Part shown: positions 6,191 to 12,988 of the stretch, one piece after another
Layout: the number at the start of each line of letters is the position of its first letter
Position numbering within the stretch: the stretch's first letter is position 1
Assembly: GCA_027297485.1 (NCBI GenBank)
Contig: JAPUHZ010000020.1
Location: forward strand, 1 to 13,341
DNA length: 13,341 nucleotides
Origin: Deltaproteobacteria bacterium
GTDB lineage: Bacteria; Desulfobacterota_B; Binatia; UBA9968
Direction of reading: 5' to 3'
The notes under the pieces: generated by a model
What the model was told of the DNA's origin: nothing
Database searches by the model: none
What the model saw: only the letters and a program-made list of their open reading frames with translations
Position numbers and translations under genes: made by a program

Positions 6191-7152
6191 TTAGCTCATC
6201 CAAATGGCCTCTTTCCAACTAATCTGGACATCAATGATGTTAATTGGGTTTCCTTTTAACCATGCTTCTACATTCTCGATCATCATGTCATTACGAACCA
6301 TTACCGTTACATCTGTAAAATAAGCAACATGCGGAGTCACAAGGACTTTTGGATGCTTGAGCAACCTTTGATAGAAGGGATTGTCCATGTCTCCTGTTTG
6401 AAGCGCTGCAACGTCATGCGCAGCGCCGGAAAGGGGGCCATTATCCAAGGCCTCAAGTAAGGCCTCAATATCACAGACCTTGGGCTCTGTAACGGTAATA
6501 AAATAAGAGCCTTTTTTAAGTGAGTTGAAGAATTTTCTATCGAGCAGTCCGTGACTTGTAAGATTAGCGCTTAAACAATCAATGACAATGTCGGCATCTT
6601 TAGCTCTTTGAATTAAATCATCACCTCTTCTGAAATATGTGACGCTCATATTAAGGGCCTCACAGATCTCTCCGGTACGACGACCGACATTACCTCTTCC
6701 CAGAATGCAAACCTTCTTTCCACTCAGGCCCAGGGCTCCTTTGGCCGTTGCTCCTTTTGGTAGATGACTGGCATTAATGAATGTAGGAAATTGCCTAAGG
6801 AGGTTGAGCATCATCGCAACAATCCACTCTGAGACTGCGTCTTTGTTACATCCAGGACAATAGGAGACAGTGATATTATTATCCTTTAACTTTGTCGGAT
6901 CCAACCAGCCTACACCACCAAAGGGAGAGAGAAGAAGGTGTTTTTAACATCGTAAACTCTCTGTTCCAGGCCATATTTCCCACTACAAACGATATCGGCG
7001 CCTTCACAGCGTTTTACCCACTCTTCCGGTGATTTTGGCGAATCGTTATAGAAAGTGTCATCACCCAGCGACTTCAAGCGCTCGATCTGATTAGGGTGAA
7101 AGCCCATATTTTGCGTTACGACAATCTTTTTTCTTGATTGTACGCTGCTCAT
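6191..7152 (-). pseudogene. D-isomer-specific 2-hydroxyacid dehydrogenase, split by a frameshift
   Basis: NAD-dependent 2-hydroxyacid dehydrogenase of about 320 residues in two frames. The first part (7152-6910) starts at an ATG with GGAGGG nine bases upstream and carries the N-terminal catalytic-domain half. The second part (from about 6925 to 6191) holds the Rossmann domain, with 'KKVCILGRGNVGRRTG' as the dinucleotide motif and 'VLVTPHVAYFTD' containing the expected catalytic histidine. The frames join at a CT-rich run near 6925-6940: a one-base loss or a CT gain would restore '...SLPFGGVGWLDPTKL...', the family pattern. The arginine normally found in 'aRG.lvDe.aL' is replaced ('TEPKVCDIEAL'), and the usual glutamate after 'DV' is not obvious. 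So this may be a divergent subfamily even before the break. A sequencing or assembly error at the CT run cannot be excluded, in which case the gene is intact. Confidence 0.75.
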
Positions 7153-7476
7153 TGTTTGAACCCTCCATCCAACTCAATGTTCGCACTCGAATGCCTTAAA
7201 TTCTCCGCTAAAATAATTCAATCGTACTACTAGACAGGGAGGGCAGTCTCTCCGTTTCCCAAATTTGCGAATTTCAATGCCAAACAATATTGAAGCTGAG
7301 AAGACAACCTGGGCTCCCTACGGAAACTAGCCTCCATTTCTGGTGTTCCTGATGGGTATCATTTATTCACTGAAAGGTACTACACTTCCGCAGGAAGGGT
7401 GATATTTATCGACGATGGCAGCGCGACGGCCTTCCGACCCAGCTGTAGAAACAGATGACATGGTCGACGACTCCTC
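7153..7476. other. Intergenic stretch, no gene recognised
   Basis: The 324 bases between the dehydrogenase start and the YHS gene stop contain only short frames on both strands (about 30 codons at most) with no recognisable family and no clear hairpin followed by a T-run. The leader of the dehydrogenase should lie at the left end; no confident promoter was found. Confidence 0.5.
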
Positions 7477-7734
7477 TCAAGGGAGTGCTACATATCTTCG
7501 ATGAACATACACTTCCACATCAAAGAAGTCTAAACAACTTCTTAAGCGAGCTTCCATGGTCATCCGGTTCCTTTTCTCTCCCGTTTTCTCAGGCAAGTAT
7601 TTCCGAGGTTCGCGCTGAAAAGCAGCGCGACATGTTTTCGAGCAAAAGTAAAAAACTTTGCCCAAGAACCGTGCCTTACCACCAAGAGCAGCCTTCTCAT
7701 CCACTTCTTTTTTGTACACAGGATCTTTCGCCAT
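7477..7734 (-). CDS. Small YHS-domain protein
   Basis: 85 residues. The first 48 match the YHS domain (metal-binding module named for Tyr-His-Ser; found alone or in metal-handling proteins and P-type ATPases). 'MAKDPVYKKEVDE' corresponds to the usual 'DPVCGM.V', then comes 'GKVFYFCSKTCRAAFQREPRKYLPE' with C31 and C35 forming the C-x3-C pair. The cysteine of the DPVC motif is replaced by Y7, so one expected metal ligand is missing. The C-terminal 35 residues form a tail without recognisable motif and may be out-of-family read-through. The ATG at 7734 has a near-perfect Shine-Dalgarno (AAGGAGGTGA), strong evidence that it is translated. It stands alone, with no metal transporter beside it. Confidence 0.8.
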   Translation of the reverse strand: MAKDPVYKKEVDEKAALGGKARFLGKVFYFCSKTCRAAFQREPRKYLPEKTGEKRNRMTMEARLRSCLDFFDVEVYVHRRYVALP

Positions 7735-7830
7735 GGGTCACCTCCTTAACTGAGACCAATACAAAACTCAAAATGCAAAAACAGAGATCGAGATTTTGAC
7801 TTTTACAATTTGCAATCTTTTTACCTCCAC

Positions 7831-8115
7831 CTACCCCCAAACAAACTTCCTGAGATATTCCTGCCAGGGCGCAGGCTTCACAACTTTAGTTTGTTCCTAT
7901 CGGCTTCCTCGGAATCGACCAAGGCAGGGACCAATTTCTGGCCAAAATATTTTCTCCCAGTCGGCGATAAACCCGGGATCTCTCGTCATACGTCTAATGC
8001 TTTGACGAAACACTTCACTCTACCCTGGGGTGTGCCTGGCGGTAAGACCAGTGTACGCGTCAACTTGGCCATCTCTAAGCTGATCACCAAGGCACAAAAA
8101 GCCGCAGACCCCCCC
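7831..8115 (-). pseudogene. Decayed C-terminal end of a tricarboxylate-type (Bug/TctC-like) solute-binding protein
   Basis: Translating the minus strand in two frames gives a run resembling the end of TctC/Bug binding proteins. From about 8100 to 8015 it reads 'EMAKLTRTLVLPPGTPQGRVK', the conserved PPGTP turn. After a one-base frame change near 8012 it reads 'FRQSIRRMTRDPGFIADW', the helix with the DP.F motif, and ends 'KPAPWQEYLRKFVWG' at a TAG (7833-7831). An additional in-frame TAG interrupts it at 7899-7897. The rest of the roughly 320-residue protein is missing; the TauE/SafE gene begins its 3' end only about 70 bases away. The match is from memory of the family pattern, so the subfamily is uncertain. 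The opposite-strand frame through here is a shadow. Confidence 0.5.
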
Positions 8116-8181
8116 CTCTCTACCTGTCTATGGCTCGATCCCGAATTCAAAAGCTCCTTCAATAGCTCGCTCTATCCACCA

Positions 8182-8904
8182 TCAAAAAAATACCGCGACC
8201 AGACCTCCTCCCACTACCACTCCCAGCGCCACCCTCTGGAACCACTTTTCTCTAACTCGTCCCCTCAGCCATGTCCCCGTAACATATCCCAGAATCACGC
8301 CCGGTAAGCCAGAGAGCGCGAGTTCAAGGCTCGCTTGCTTCAACAGGTCCATTTTCCAGTAGAGCGGCAGACTGCAGAGGGAGAGCGAAACAAAATAGGC
8401 AAGCAGGGTTGCCCGAATCCGACTGGGCTCCAACCTCTGCTTCAGTGCCAGCAGCACCACCGGTGGCCCGGATACCGAAGTGCTGGCCGCCAGCACTCCG
8501 CTGATTAGCCCGACTCCCACCCAAGCGATCCTCTCCCGACGAAACGGCGGCCCCGGCTTAACCTGGAGCAAAAAGGCTAAACCGAGCATTATCCCCCCAA
8601 TCACCTGCTGCATGGTTTCCGTATCGGTCACCCGTAAGATTACTGCCCCCAGAGGCAGCCCAACCGCAGCACTCCCTATTAGATAGGCCAGTCTGCGCCA
8701 ATCCACATCGCCTAGGAGCTGCAACACTTGGACCGTCCCCAGCGGCAGATAGAGCAGAATCACCCCCGGCACTACTACCTGAGCCGGAAGCACCAGGATC
8801 AATCCTGGTACCGAGAGGATCATGAATCCGACTCCCGTTACGCCCTGTAGGCTCGCTGCCAGCCACGTCACGCCGCTCACATAGAGGGTCATTTCCAAAG
8901 ACAC
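8182..8904 (-). CDS. TauE/SafE family (sulfite exporter-like) membrane permease
   Basis: A 240-residue polytopic membrane protein with the internal two-repeat organisation of the TauE/SafE (DUF81) family. The first repeat opens with 'GVTGVGFMILSVPGLIL', and the second, after a short basic loop near residue 125, with 'GVGLISGVLAASTSVSGPPVVLLAL'. About eight hydrophobic segments are visible. Members are proposed anion exporters (sulfite, sulfoacetate, organosulfur compounds), but most have no proven substrate. The GTG at 8904 is favoured because GGGAGGGG sits just upstream; an ATG at 8892 is the alternative. The gene is clearly more GC-rich than the mobile-DNA scar to its left, suggesting a separate origin. 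It is flanked on both sides by decayed genes, so it may be a lone survivor of a lost cluster. Confidence 0.88.
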   Translation of the reverse strand: MSLEMTLYVSGVTWLAASLQGVTGVGFMILSVPGLILVLPAQVVVPGVILLYLPLGTVQVLQLLGDVDWRRLAYLIGSAAVGLPLGAVILRVTDTETMQQVIGGIMLGLAFLLQVKPGPPFRRERIAWVGVGLISGVLAASTSVSGPPVVLLALKQRLEPSRIRATLLAYFVSLSLCSLPLYWKMDLLKQASLELALSGLPGVILGYVTGTWLRGRVREKWFQRVALGVVVGGGLVAVFF

Positions 8905-9043
8905 GCACCCCTCCCGGCATTCCCCATCAATTATTCATCAGTCTACGGCACGAACAAGGATTTCCGAGAGCAAACGAAGTGATCCCCCAGCGCGGTCAAT
9001 TTCAACTCCCTTGCTAACAGATGTGCAACGATGACGAACACCA

Positions 9044-9420
9044 ATGCTCTTATCCCGCAAAGCTTCCGTCACCGCTTTCTTCCGCCGCTCGGGCTACAAG
9101 GCCGTTCCGAGCGGGAACAATACGGCGTCGACTATCCCGTACGCAATTCAAGCGGGGCCCGGGAAAATCGGTCGGCACGGCTTACTGATCCAACGCAAAT
9201 ACGGAAGCACACTCAGGCTAGCTAAGGTCTGCACCAGTTTTCCACTCAAACTCGAGAAGCCAATTCAGTTCGGGGTCCAGGATTATTGTTTGAACTGCAA
9301 CTTGTGTGCCAGTGCGGGTTCCGTGCAGTGCATCACTTACAGTGAGCCCACCAGGGAAATCTCCAATGATGCTGCGGAACCTGGAATGAAGTAGTGGGGC
9401 ATCGACTCGAAGAGCTGGCG
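9044..9420 (+). pseudogene. Decayed reductive dehalogenase (RdhA-like) fragment
   Basis: The frame shows the C-terminal catalytic region of RdhA-type corrinoid iron-sulfur proteins. It has 'FFRRSGYKAVPSGNNTAS' (IRrlGY.A.p.gnd), then 'IPYAIQAGPGKIGRHGLLI' (iPlAi.AGLGe.gRnGllI), 'LRLAKVCTSFPL', and 'PIQFGVQDYCLNCNLCASAG' leading into 'YSEPT'. In the first 4Fe-4S motif three cysteines (C82, C85, C88) remain, but the fourth is glycine and the following proline is serine. After 'EPGMK' an in-frame TAG interrupts what continues as 'WGIDSKSW', matching the family's 'kW.vD.ekC'. The N-terminal Tat signal and cobalamin-domain regions and the second cluster are missing. It is clearly non-functional. 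Queuosine reductase (QueG) shares some of these motifs, but the 'iPlAi.AGLGe.GRnG' context and the spacing to the cysteines look closer to RdhA. Confidence 0.65.
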
Positions 9421-9424
9421 AGGC

Positions 9425-9651
9425 TTAAGAAAAGGCGACGATTTCAACCGCGCATACACTAGAAGACTGCAGTTCCTGAACGACACCACCGGTCCCTCCC
9501 CGGTCGATATCAACCACAACCACCAGCGCGCCAAAACGGGCAAAGGCGGCGCAGATGACCTTTCCGATACCCTGACCGCCTCCTGTCACGATGGCGCTTT
9601 TTCGGTTACCTGGAACGTCCGACCTATCTCTTTGCCGTCTTCCGTCAGCAC
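9425..9651 (-). pseudogene. Short-chain dehydrogenase/reductase (SDR), N-terminal remnant
   Basis: The minus-strand frame from 9604 to the TAA at 9427-9425 contains 'AIVTGGGQGIGKVICAAFAR', the SDR cofactor motif TGxxxGIG, then 'VVVVDIDRGG', the second Rossmann strand with the usual acidic residue. Homology ends about 45 residues in, so the catalytic Ser-Tyr-Lys region is absent. Upstream, a GTG at 9651 opens a frame ('LTEDGKEIGRTFQVTEK') that would join the SDR motif if one base were changed in the A-run near 9600, a second probable lesion. It follows the UbiD gene on the same strand by about 40 bases, so it may once have been its operon partner. Its 3' end abuts the oppositely oriented RdhA remnant, consistent with a deletion junction near 9420. 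Confidence 0.65.
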
Positions 9652-9689
9652 CTTACCTGTCCCTCTAATTCCAAACCCTTATCGACCTT

Positions 9690-11120
9690 TCAAACATCCC
9701 TATGCAACCGACTGACTTCATCCGGTGTCAGAAAATCCTCTAGGTGTATCCGCTCCAACACTTCTTTCTCTGGCAGGGAAATTTCCATGGGACCACGTCC
9801 GGCGGGTTTTGTACTATCGAGGAAGATCCCCCCCACCTGAAGCGGTCGAGCCTTCGAGGAATCCTGACGGTTGGCCATGATATCCCGAAAGATTGTTAGT
9901 TGCTCCGTTGAAGCGTCCACCCGACTCGCAATGGAGAACCAAATAGCACTTAGATCAAACGGGTTCACATCCTCATCTACCAAAATAAGGTTTTTAACCT
10001 TGTCGCCAAGGGCACCAAATGCATGCGCTGCGAGGCGCTGTGCCTCCCCTGGATACTGAGGCGAATACTGCAAGACAAACGTCATAGGCGCTATGCAATT
10101 CACAGCCCGCAGGCGTGGATGGCGTCGCACAATCTCCAGGTAGACCTCCATCATCCCGGCAAAATCAAACATGATCTCATGATGGCCAGTCCAGCTGTGA
10201 AGAAAAAGTGGACTTTCCCGCATGGTAATCACCGTGGGACGAAAAACAGGTTCCTGAGTAGCCGGGGAGTAATAGCGCATAAAGTCGCTCCAGGGCCCGC
10301 ACGCTTCCTTTTTGCTGAGGTGCAAATACCCCTCAATCACTACCTCAGAATCAGCCGGAATGAGTAGATCGGCCCCGAAAGTTAGCGACGGAGTCAGCCT
10401 GACAGGCTCACCGAGCAAGCCTCCAGCATAGGAATACTCATCGACGTCTAGGCCGACTTTACTGCCAGCTGCCAATGAAAACGCAGGATGATGCCCGACA
10501 ACAAAAGCAACGGGCATCTCCTCGTGACCCTCGTGCTTCCAACGTTGCATGTAGCCCCACAGATGCCGGTAGTTGACACGTGCAGCGCTTACCTTGGCAC
10601 CGTGCACTAAATGTCGATGCCAGGAACAATTATAGCGCTCGGTGTCGGGATCGCGCGCAACCGCCACCCCACATATCCATCCCGGCCGGGCATCACCGGC
10701 CTCCTTCCTGTATGCGGGTAAGCGTGTCAAATCGGCCTCTCCATCCCTCCAAGTGATTTGGGCAACCGGTGCCTCTGCACGAGGGATCACAACTGGGGCT
10801 ATGGGCGTTTGTCCGCGTTTAGCCGCCTCCTGCAGCACGGCCCTTGGATCAAGCGATGTGTCCATCATGTCAAAGGATACGGCAATCTTTCGCCAAGTCG
10901 TCGCTTCAGAGAACACAACTGCTCCCGGCCATCGTTTCCCTTGCAGATCGGTTACATGTTGAAAAACCGCGCACGGCCATTTGCCCTGCTGCTCCAGATG
11001 ATAAAGAAGTGCACAGGTTTCGCCTTCAGCTGGGGAGAGCGGCCCTCGCTCGATAGTGCAAATTTCACCTGGAAAATGCTCTCGCAATAGCGCGATATGT
11101 GTACGTAGGTCCTTTGCCAC
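9690..11120 (-). CDS. UbiD-family prenylated-FMN-dependent (de)carboxylase
   Basis: A 476-residue cytosolic protein, full length for the UbiD family, which (de)carboxylates aromatic or alpha,beta-unsaturated acids with prenylated FMN. Visible landmarks are 'YNCSWHRH' (N164, R169, matching the metal-binding Asn and catalytic Arg five residues apart), 'NYRHLWGYM' (H186), 'VDEYSYAGGLLGEP' (E228, the metal/phosphate glutamate) and 'ILVDEDVNPFDL' at 379-390. At the position of the usual EGPFGE motif it reads CGPWSD (274-279), so the first catalytic glutamate is Cys and the second is Asp; Asp is known in E. coli UbiD, Cys is unexpected. The start is GTG at 11120 with AAGGAGG seven bases upstream, a very strong signal. 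No ubiX (flavin prenyltransferase) is in the window, so the cofactor must come from elsewhere. A catabolic decarboxylase is more likely than the ubiquinone-pathway enzyme given the catabolic neighbours. Confidence 0.9.
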   Translation of the reverse strand: MAKDLRTHIALLREHFPGEICTIERGPLSPAEGETCALLYHLEQQGKWPCAVFQHVTDLQGKRWPGAVVFSEATTWRKIAVSFDMMDTSLDPRAVLQEAAKRGQTPIAPVVIPRAEAPVAQITWRDGEADLTRLPAYRKEAGDARPGWICGVAVARDPDTERYNCSWHRHLVHGAKVSAARVNYRHLWGYMQRWKHEGHEEMPVAFVVGHHPAFSLAAGSKVGLDVDEYSYAGGLLGEPVRLTPSLTFGADLLIPADSEVVIEGYLHLSKKEACGPWSDFMRYYSPATQEPVFRPTVITMRESPLFLHSWTGHHEIMFDFAGMMEVYLEIVRRHPRLRAVNCIAPMTFVLQYSPQYPGEAQRLAAHAFGALGDKVKNLILVDEDVNPFDLSAIWFSIASRVDASTEQLTIFRDIMANRQDSSKARPLQVGGIFLDSTKPAGRGPMEISLPEKEVLERIHLEDFLTPDEVSRLHRDV

Positions 11121-11346
11121 GAAAAGCCCTCCTTAAAAGTTTTCAACCAGATGATACTACTATGCGCAACCAGCAGATCAATTAGAACCCGACAGTCTCC
11201 GAGATAGCTAAATTCTAATATGGTGGTCTCCTACTAACGCCGGTGGAGAATACGCAAGCACAGCTTGGGGTAAGAAGCTTGGCCGAGAGAACGAGAAAAA
11301 GACGACAGTCTAGATCTTTCCGGAGCTACGCTTAAAAGCCGGAAGT

Positions 11347-11958
11347 CTAATCTAGCTTGATTCCCAATTCATCTAATAGCGATCCAGCCTCGGCCTTGAA
11401 GATCTCGTCAACTCCTTTATATAGGCTGTTACCTTTGGTATCGGTATCAACAATAAAAGGGCCAAACTCTTTTGCCTCAAATACCCACAGTGCCTCAGGT
11501 AAACCCAGGTCCACCCAGTGGACCTCCAAGACCTTCGTAACCTTCAACGCATACTCGTTATAATTGCCCGCACATACCACATGAACACAAGAGGACTTTA
11601 CACAGAAATCACTCAACGCCTGGAGAGACCCTTTACCGATAATAATCTTCAAGCCCAATGATTCGACGGCCTTACTGATTCTCTCCGGCCCCGCAAGCCA
11701 GCTCGGCATAGGCACCATCCCTAAAATCTTCCACTCCTCACCCTCCTTCTTAATCAGAGGTCCACAGTGAAAGAGAATTTCGATACCTAAATCTCTCAAG
11801 TGCCTTCCAACCGCTTCGCCTTCCTTGGAGTTTAAAAGCCGATCATATGCCAATGGCCTGCAGGTCATTGCACGACCCGTTATGCTTAAGAAATCACCCG
11901 CTTCCAAATTCTTAACACGTTCAACGGGCAGTGGTGTTGTCAAATGAACGTTCTTCAT
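11347..11958 (-). CDS. Class I fumarase/tartrate dehydratase-type hydratase, beta subunit (Fumerase_C), divergent
   Basis: A 203-residue protein of the beta-subunit family (FumA C-terminal domain, TtdB). Recognisable parts are 'GDFLSITGRAMTCRPLAYDRLL' (21-42, usual G.iyTaRDaAH), 'ILFHCGPLI' (61-69, usual yHCGPvv), 'IIIGKGSL' (105-112) and 'LGLPEALWVFEAKEFGPFIV' (151-170). The usual TaRD reads TCRP, and the PTTSxRM segment reads PMPSWLA (83-89), so residues that bind substrate and act as catalytic base in class I fumarases are not conserved. The lysine of GKG is kept. The ATG at 11958 begins five bases after the alpha stop with AGGTG upstream; the frame also opens at a TTG (11979) overlapping the alpha gene, which is less likely. 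It pairs with the alpha subunit to form one hydratase, possibly with a substrate other than fumarate. Confidence 0.85.
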   Translation of the reverse strand: MKNVHLTTPLPVERVKNLEAGDFLSITGRAMTCRPLAYDRLLNSKEGEAVGRHLRDLGIEILFHCGPLIKKEGEEWKILGMVPMPSWLAGPERISKAVESLGLKIIIGKGSLQALSDFCVKSSCVHVVCAGNYNEYALKVTKVLEVHWVDLGLPEALWVFEAKEFGPFIVDTDTKGNSLYKGVDEIFKAEAGSLLDELGIKLD

Positions 11959-11963
11959 GCTGC

Positions 11964-12884
11964 TCAGCACCTGAGCCAACTTGATATTGCAAGACCCTCA
12001 ACTCTCCCATCCTCATACAAACGAACTGTTGTTCTCCTCATCGCCGAGCATTGAAGGTAAACGGCAACAGGTAGGGTAGCCATATGACAGTACGCCAGTT
12101 CCACATGGACATCGAAGGCGGAGGTTGACCCTCCCATCCCCATGGGTCCAAGTTTAAGCTTCAAAACATCTTCCATAAGGATGCTCTCCAGCCGAGCGAC
12201 TTCATCGTCAGGATTCTTGTCTCCAATCGGTCTAAGGATCGCAGCTTCTTTAGCCAACCGCGCACAGGTTTCAAAACTCCCCCCCAAGCCGACCCCTACC
12301 ACATTAGGAGAACACGTTGCTCCCATTCGGATCAACTGGATGGCACACTCAAGTACAAACTTCCTTACACCTTTTTCTCCAGACGTCGGCGGAAGAACCG
12401 TAAACTTGCTCCCGACCAGCTCTGGACCTCCACCAAAGGCCACATTGGTAATTTCGACGAAGTCGCCATCCTGCAATAGCTTGATCTTGATATCCGGCGA
12501 ATTAGGGCCAAGATTGTTGTTCGGATTATGACGCGTCAAAGGATGAACCGCATTTGGTCTAAGAGGGATCTCCGCTGTTACTCTCGCGGTAGCTCTCTGT
12601 AAGGTTTCTTCGAAGGAGCCGTACCCTCCTTCCATTGCATTGACCATCTTTGTTCCCAGGACAACATAGTAAGCCAGCAGGCCCGTATCCGCACAGAAAG
12701 GGATTCCCATTTTTGAAGACTTTTCCACCATGTCAATATTAGACTTCAAATGGATCTTGCCAAGCTCGCTGGTCTCTGACTCGTACTTCTCTTTTAAGAA
12801 AGACTTAAAGTCATCCGGTAAATCAAACTGATTTTTCTTCCAGAGATTGACTACAGCTTCCTCTACTGTGGCCTGGGATAACAT
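11964..12884 (-). CDS. Class I fumarase/tartrate dehydratase-type hydratase, alpha subunit (Fumerase, iron-sulfur)
   Basis: A 306-residue protein of the alpha family (FumA N-terminal domain, TtdA), which holds the catalytic 4Fe-4S cluster. The three expected cluster cysteines are present: C64 in 'PFCADTG', C191 in 'GATCSPNVVGVGLGG' and C279 in 'VAVYLQCSAMRR'. 'LRPNAVHPLT' (108-117) keeps the substrate-region arginine, and 'MGMGGSTSAFDVHVE' and 'YCHMATLP' are typical of the C-terminal part. The common CQDTG reads CADTG. The ATG at 12884 has GGAAAG about eight bases upstream. The beta gene follows after five bases, so the two are surely co-expressed. Whether it hydrates fumarate, tartrate or another hydroxy-diacid cannot be told from sequence. 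About 104 bases separate it from the cyclase gene upstream. Confidence 0.92.
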   Translation of the reverse strand: MLSQATVEEAVVNLWKKNQFDLPDDFKSFLKEKYESETSELGKIHLKSNIDMVEKSSKMGIPFCADTGLLAYYVVLGTKMVNAMEGGYGSFEETLQRATARVTAEIPLRPNAVHPLTRHNPNNNLGPNSPDIKIKLLQDGDFVEITNVAFGGGPELVGSKFTVLPPTSGEKGVRKFVLECAIQLIRMGATCSPNVVGVGLGGSFETCARLAKEAAILRPIGDKNPDDEVARLESILMEDVLKLKLGPMGMGGSTSAFDVHVELAYCHMATLPVAVYLQCSAMRRTTVRLYEDGRVEGLAISSWLRC

Positions 12885-12988
12885 GTCTTTCTTTCCAGTT
12901 TCTCTCAGTTAGCCTGATATCAACTTATATCTCGAGGCACCCGACTTCTTTCGGTCTTTTTCACTTAGGTTGAGAATTATACCCTATA

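Noticed and set aside
7480..7500. Small inverted repeat ACTCC/GGAGT next to the YHS stop.
   Set aside because: Five-base stem without a T-run; expected by chance.
7810..8307. A 165-codon plus-strand frame.
   Set aside because: Low-complexity Ser/Pro/His-rich composition, no ribosome binding site, and it overlaps the TauE/SafE gene end and the solute-receptor remnant on the other strand.
8324..8920. Alternate minus-strand frames of 66 and 120 codons inside the TauE/SafE gene.
   Set aside because: Gly/Ser/Arg-rich out-of-frame reading of a GC-rich membrane protein gene, with no independent start signal.
10023..11090. Several plus-strand frames of about 105-115 codons.
   Set aside because: Antisense shadows of the well-supported UbiD gene; composition is not protein-like.
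11280..11345. Possible terminator hairpin after the hydratase beta gene (TTCCGG ... CCGGAA).
   Set aside because: Only about six base pairs around a loop near 15 bases and no T-run follows.
12142..12531. A 129-codon plus-strand frame.
   Set aside because: Antisense shadow of the hydratase alpha gene, whose three cluster cysteines and motifs are intact.
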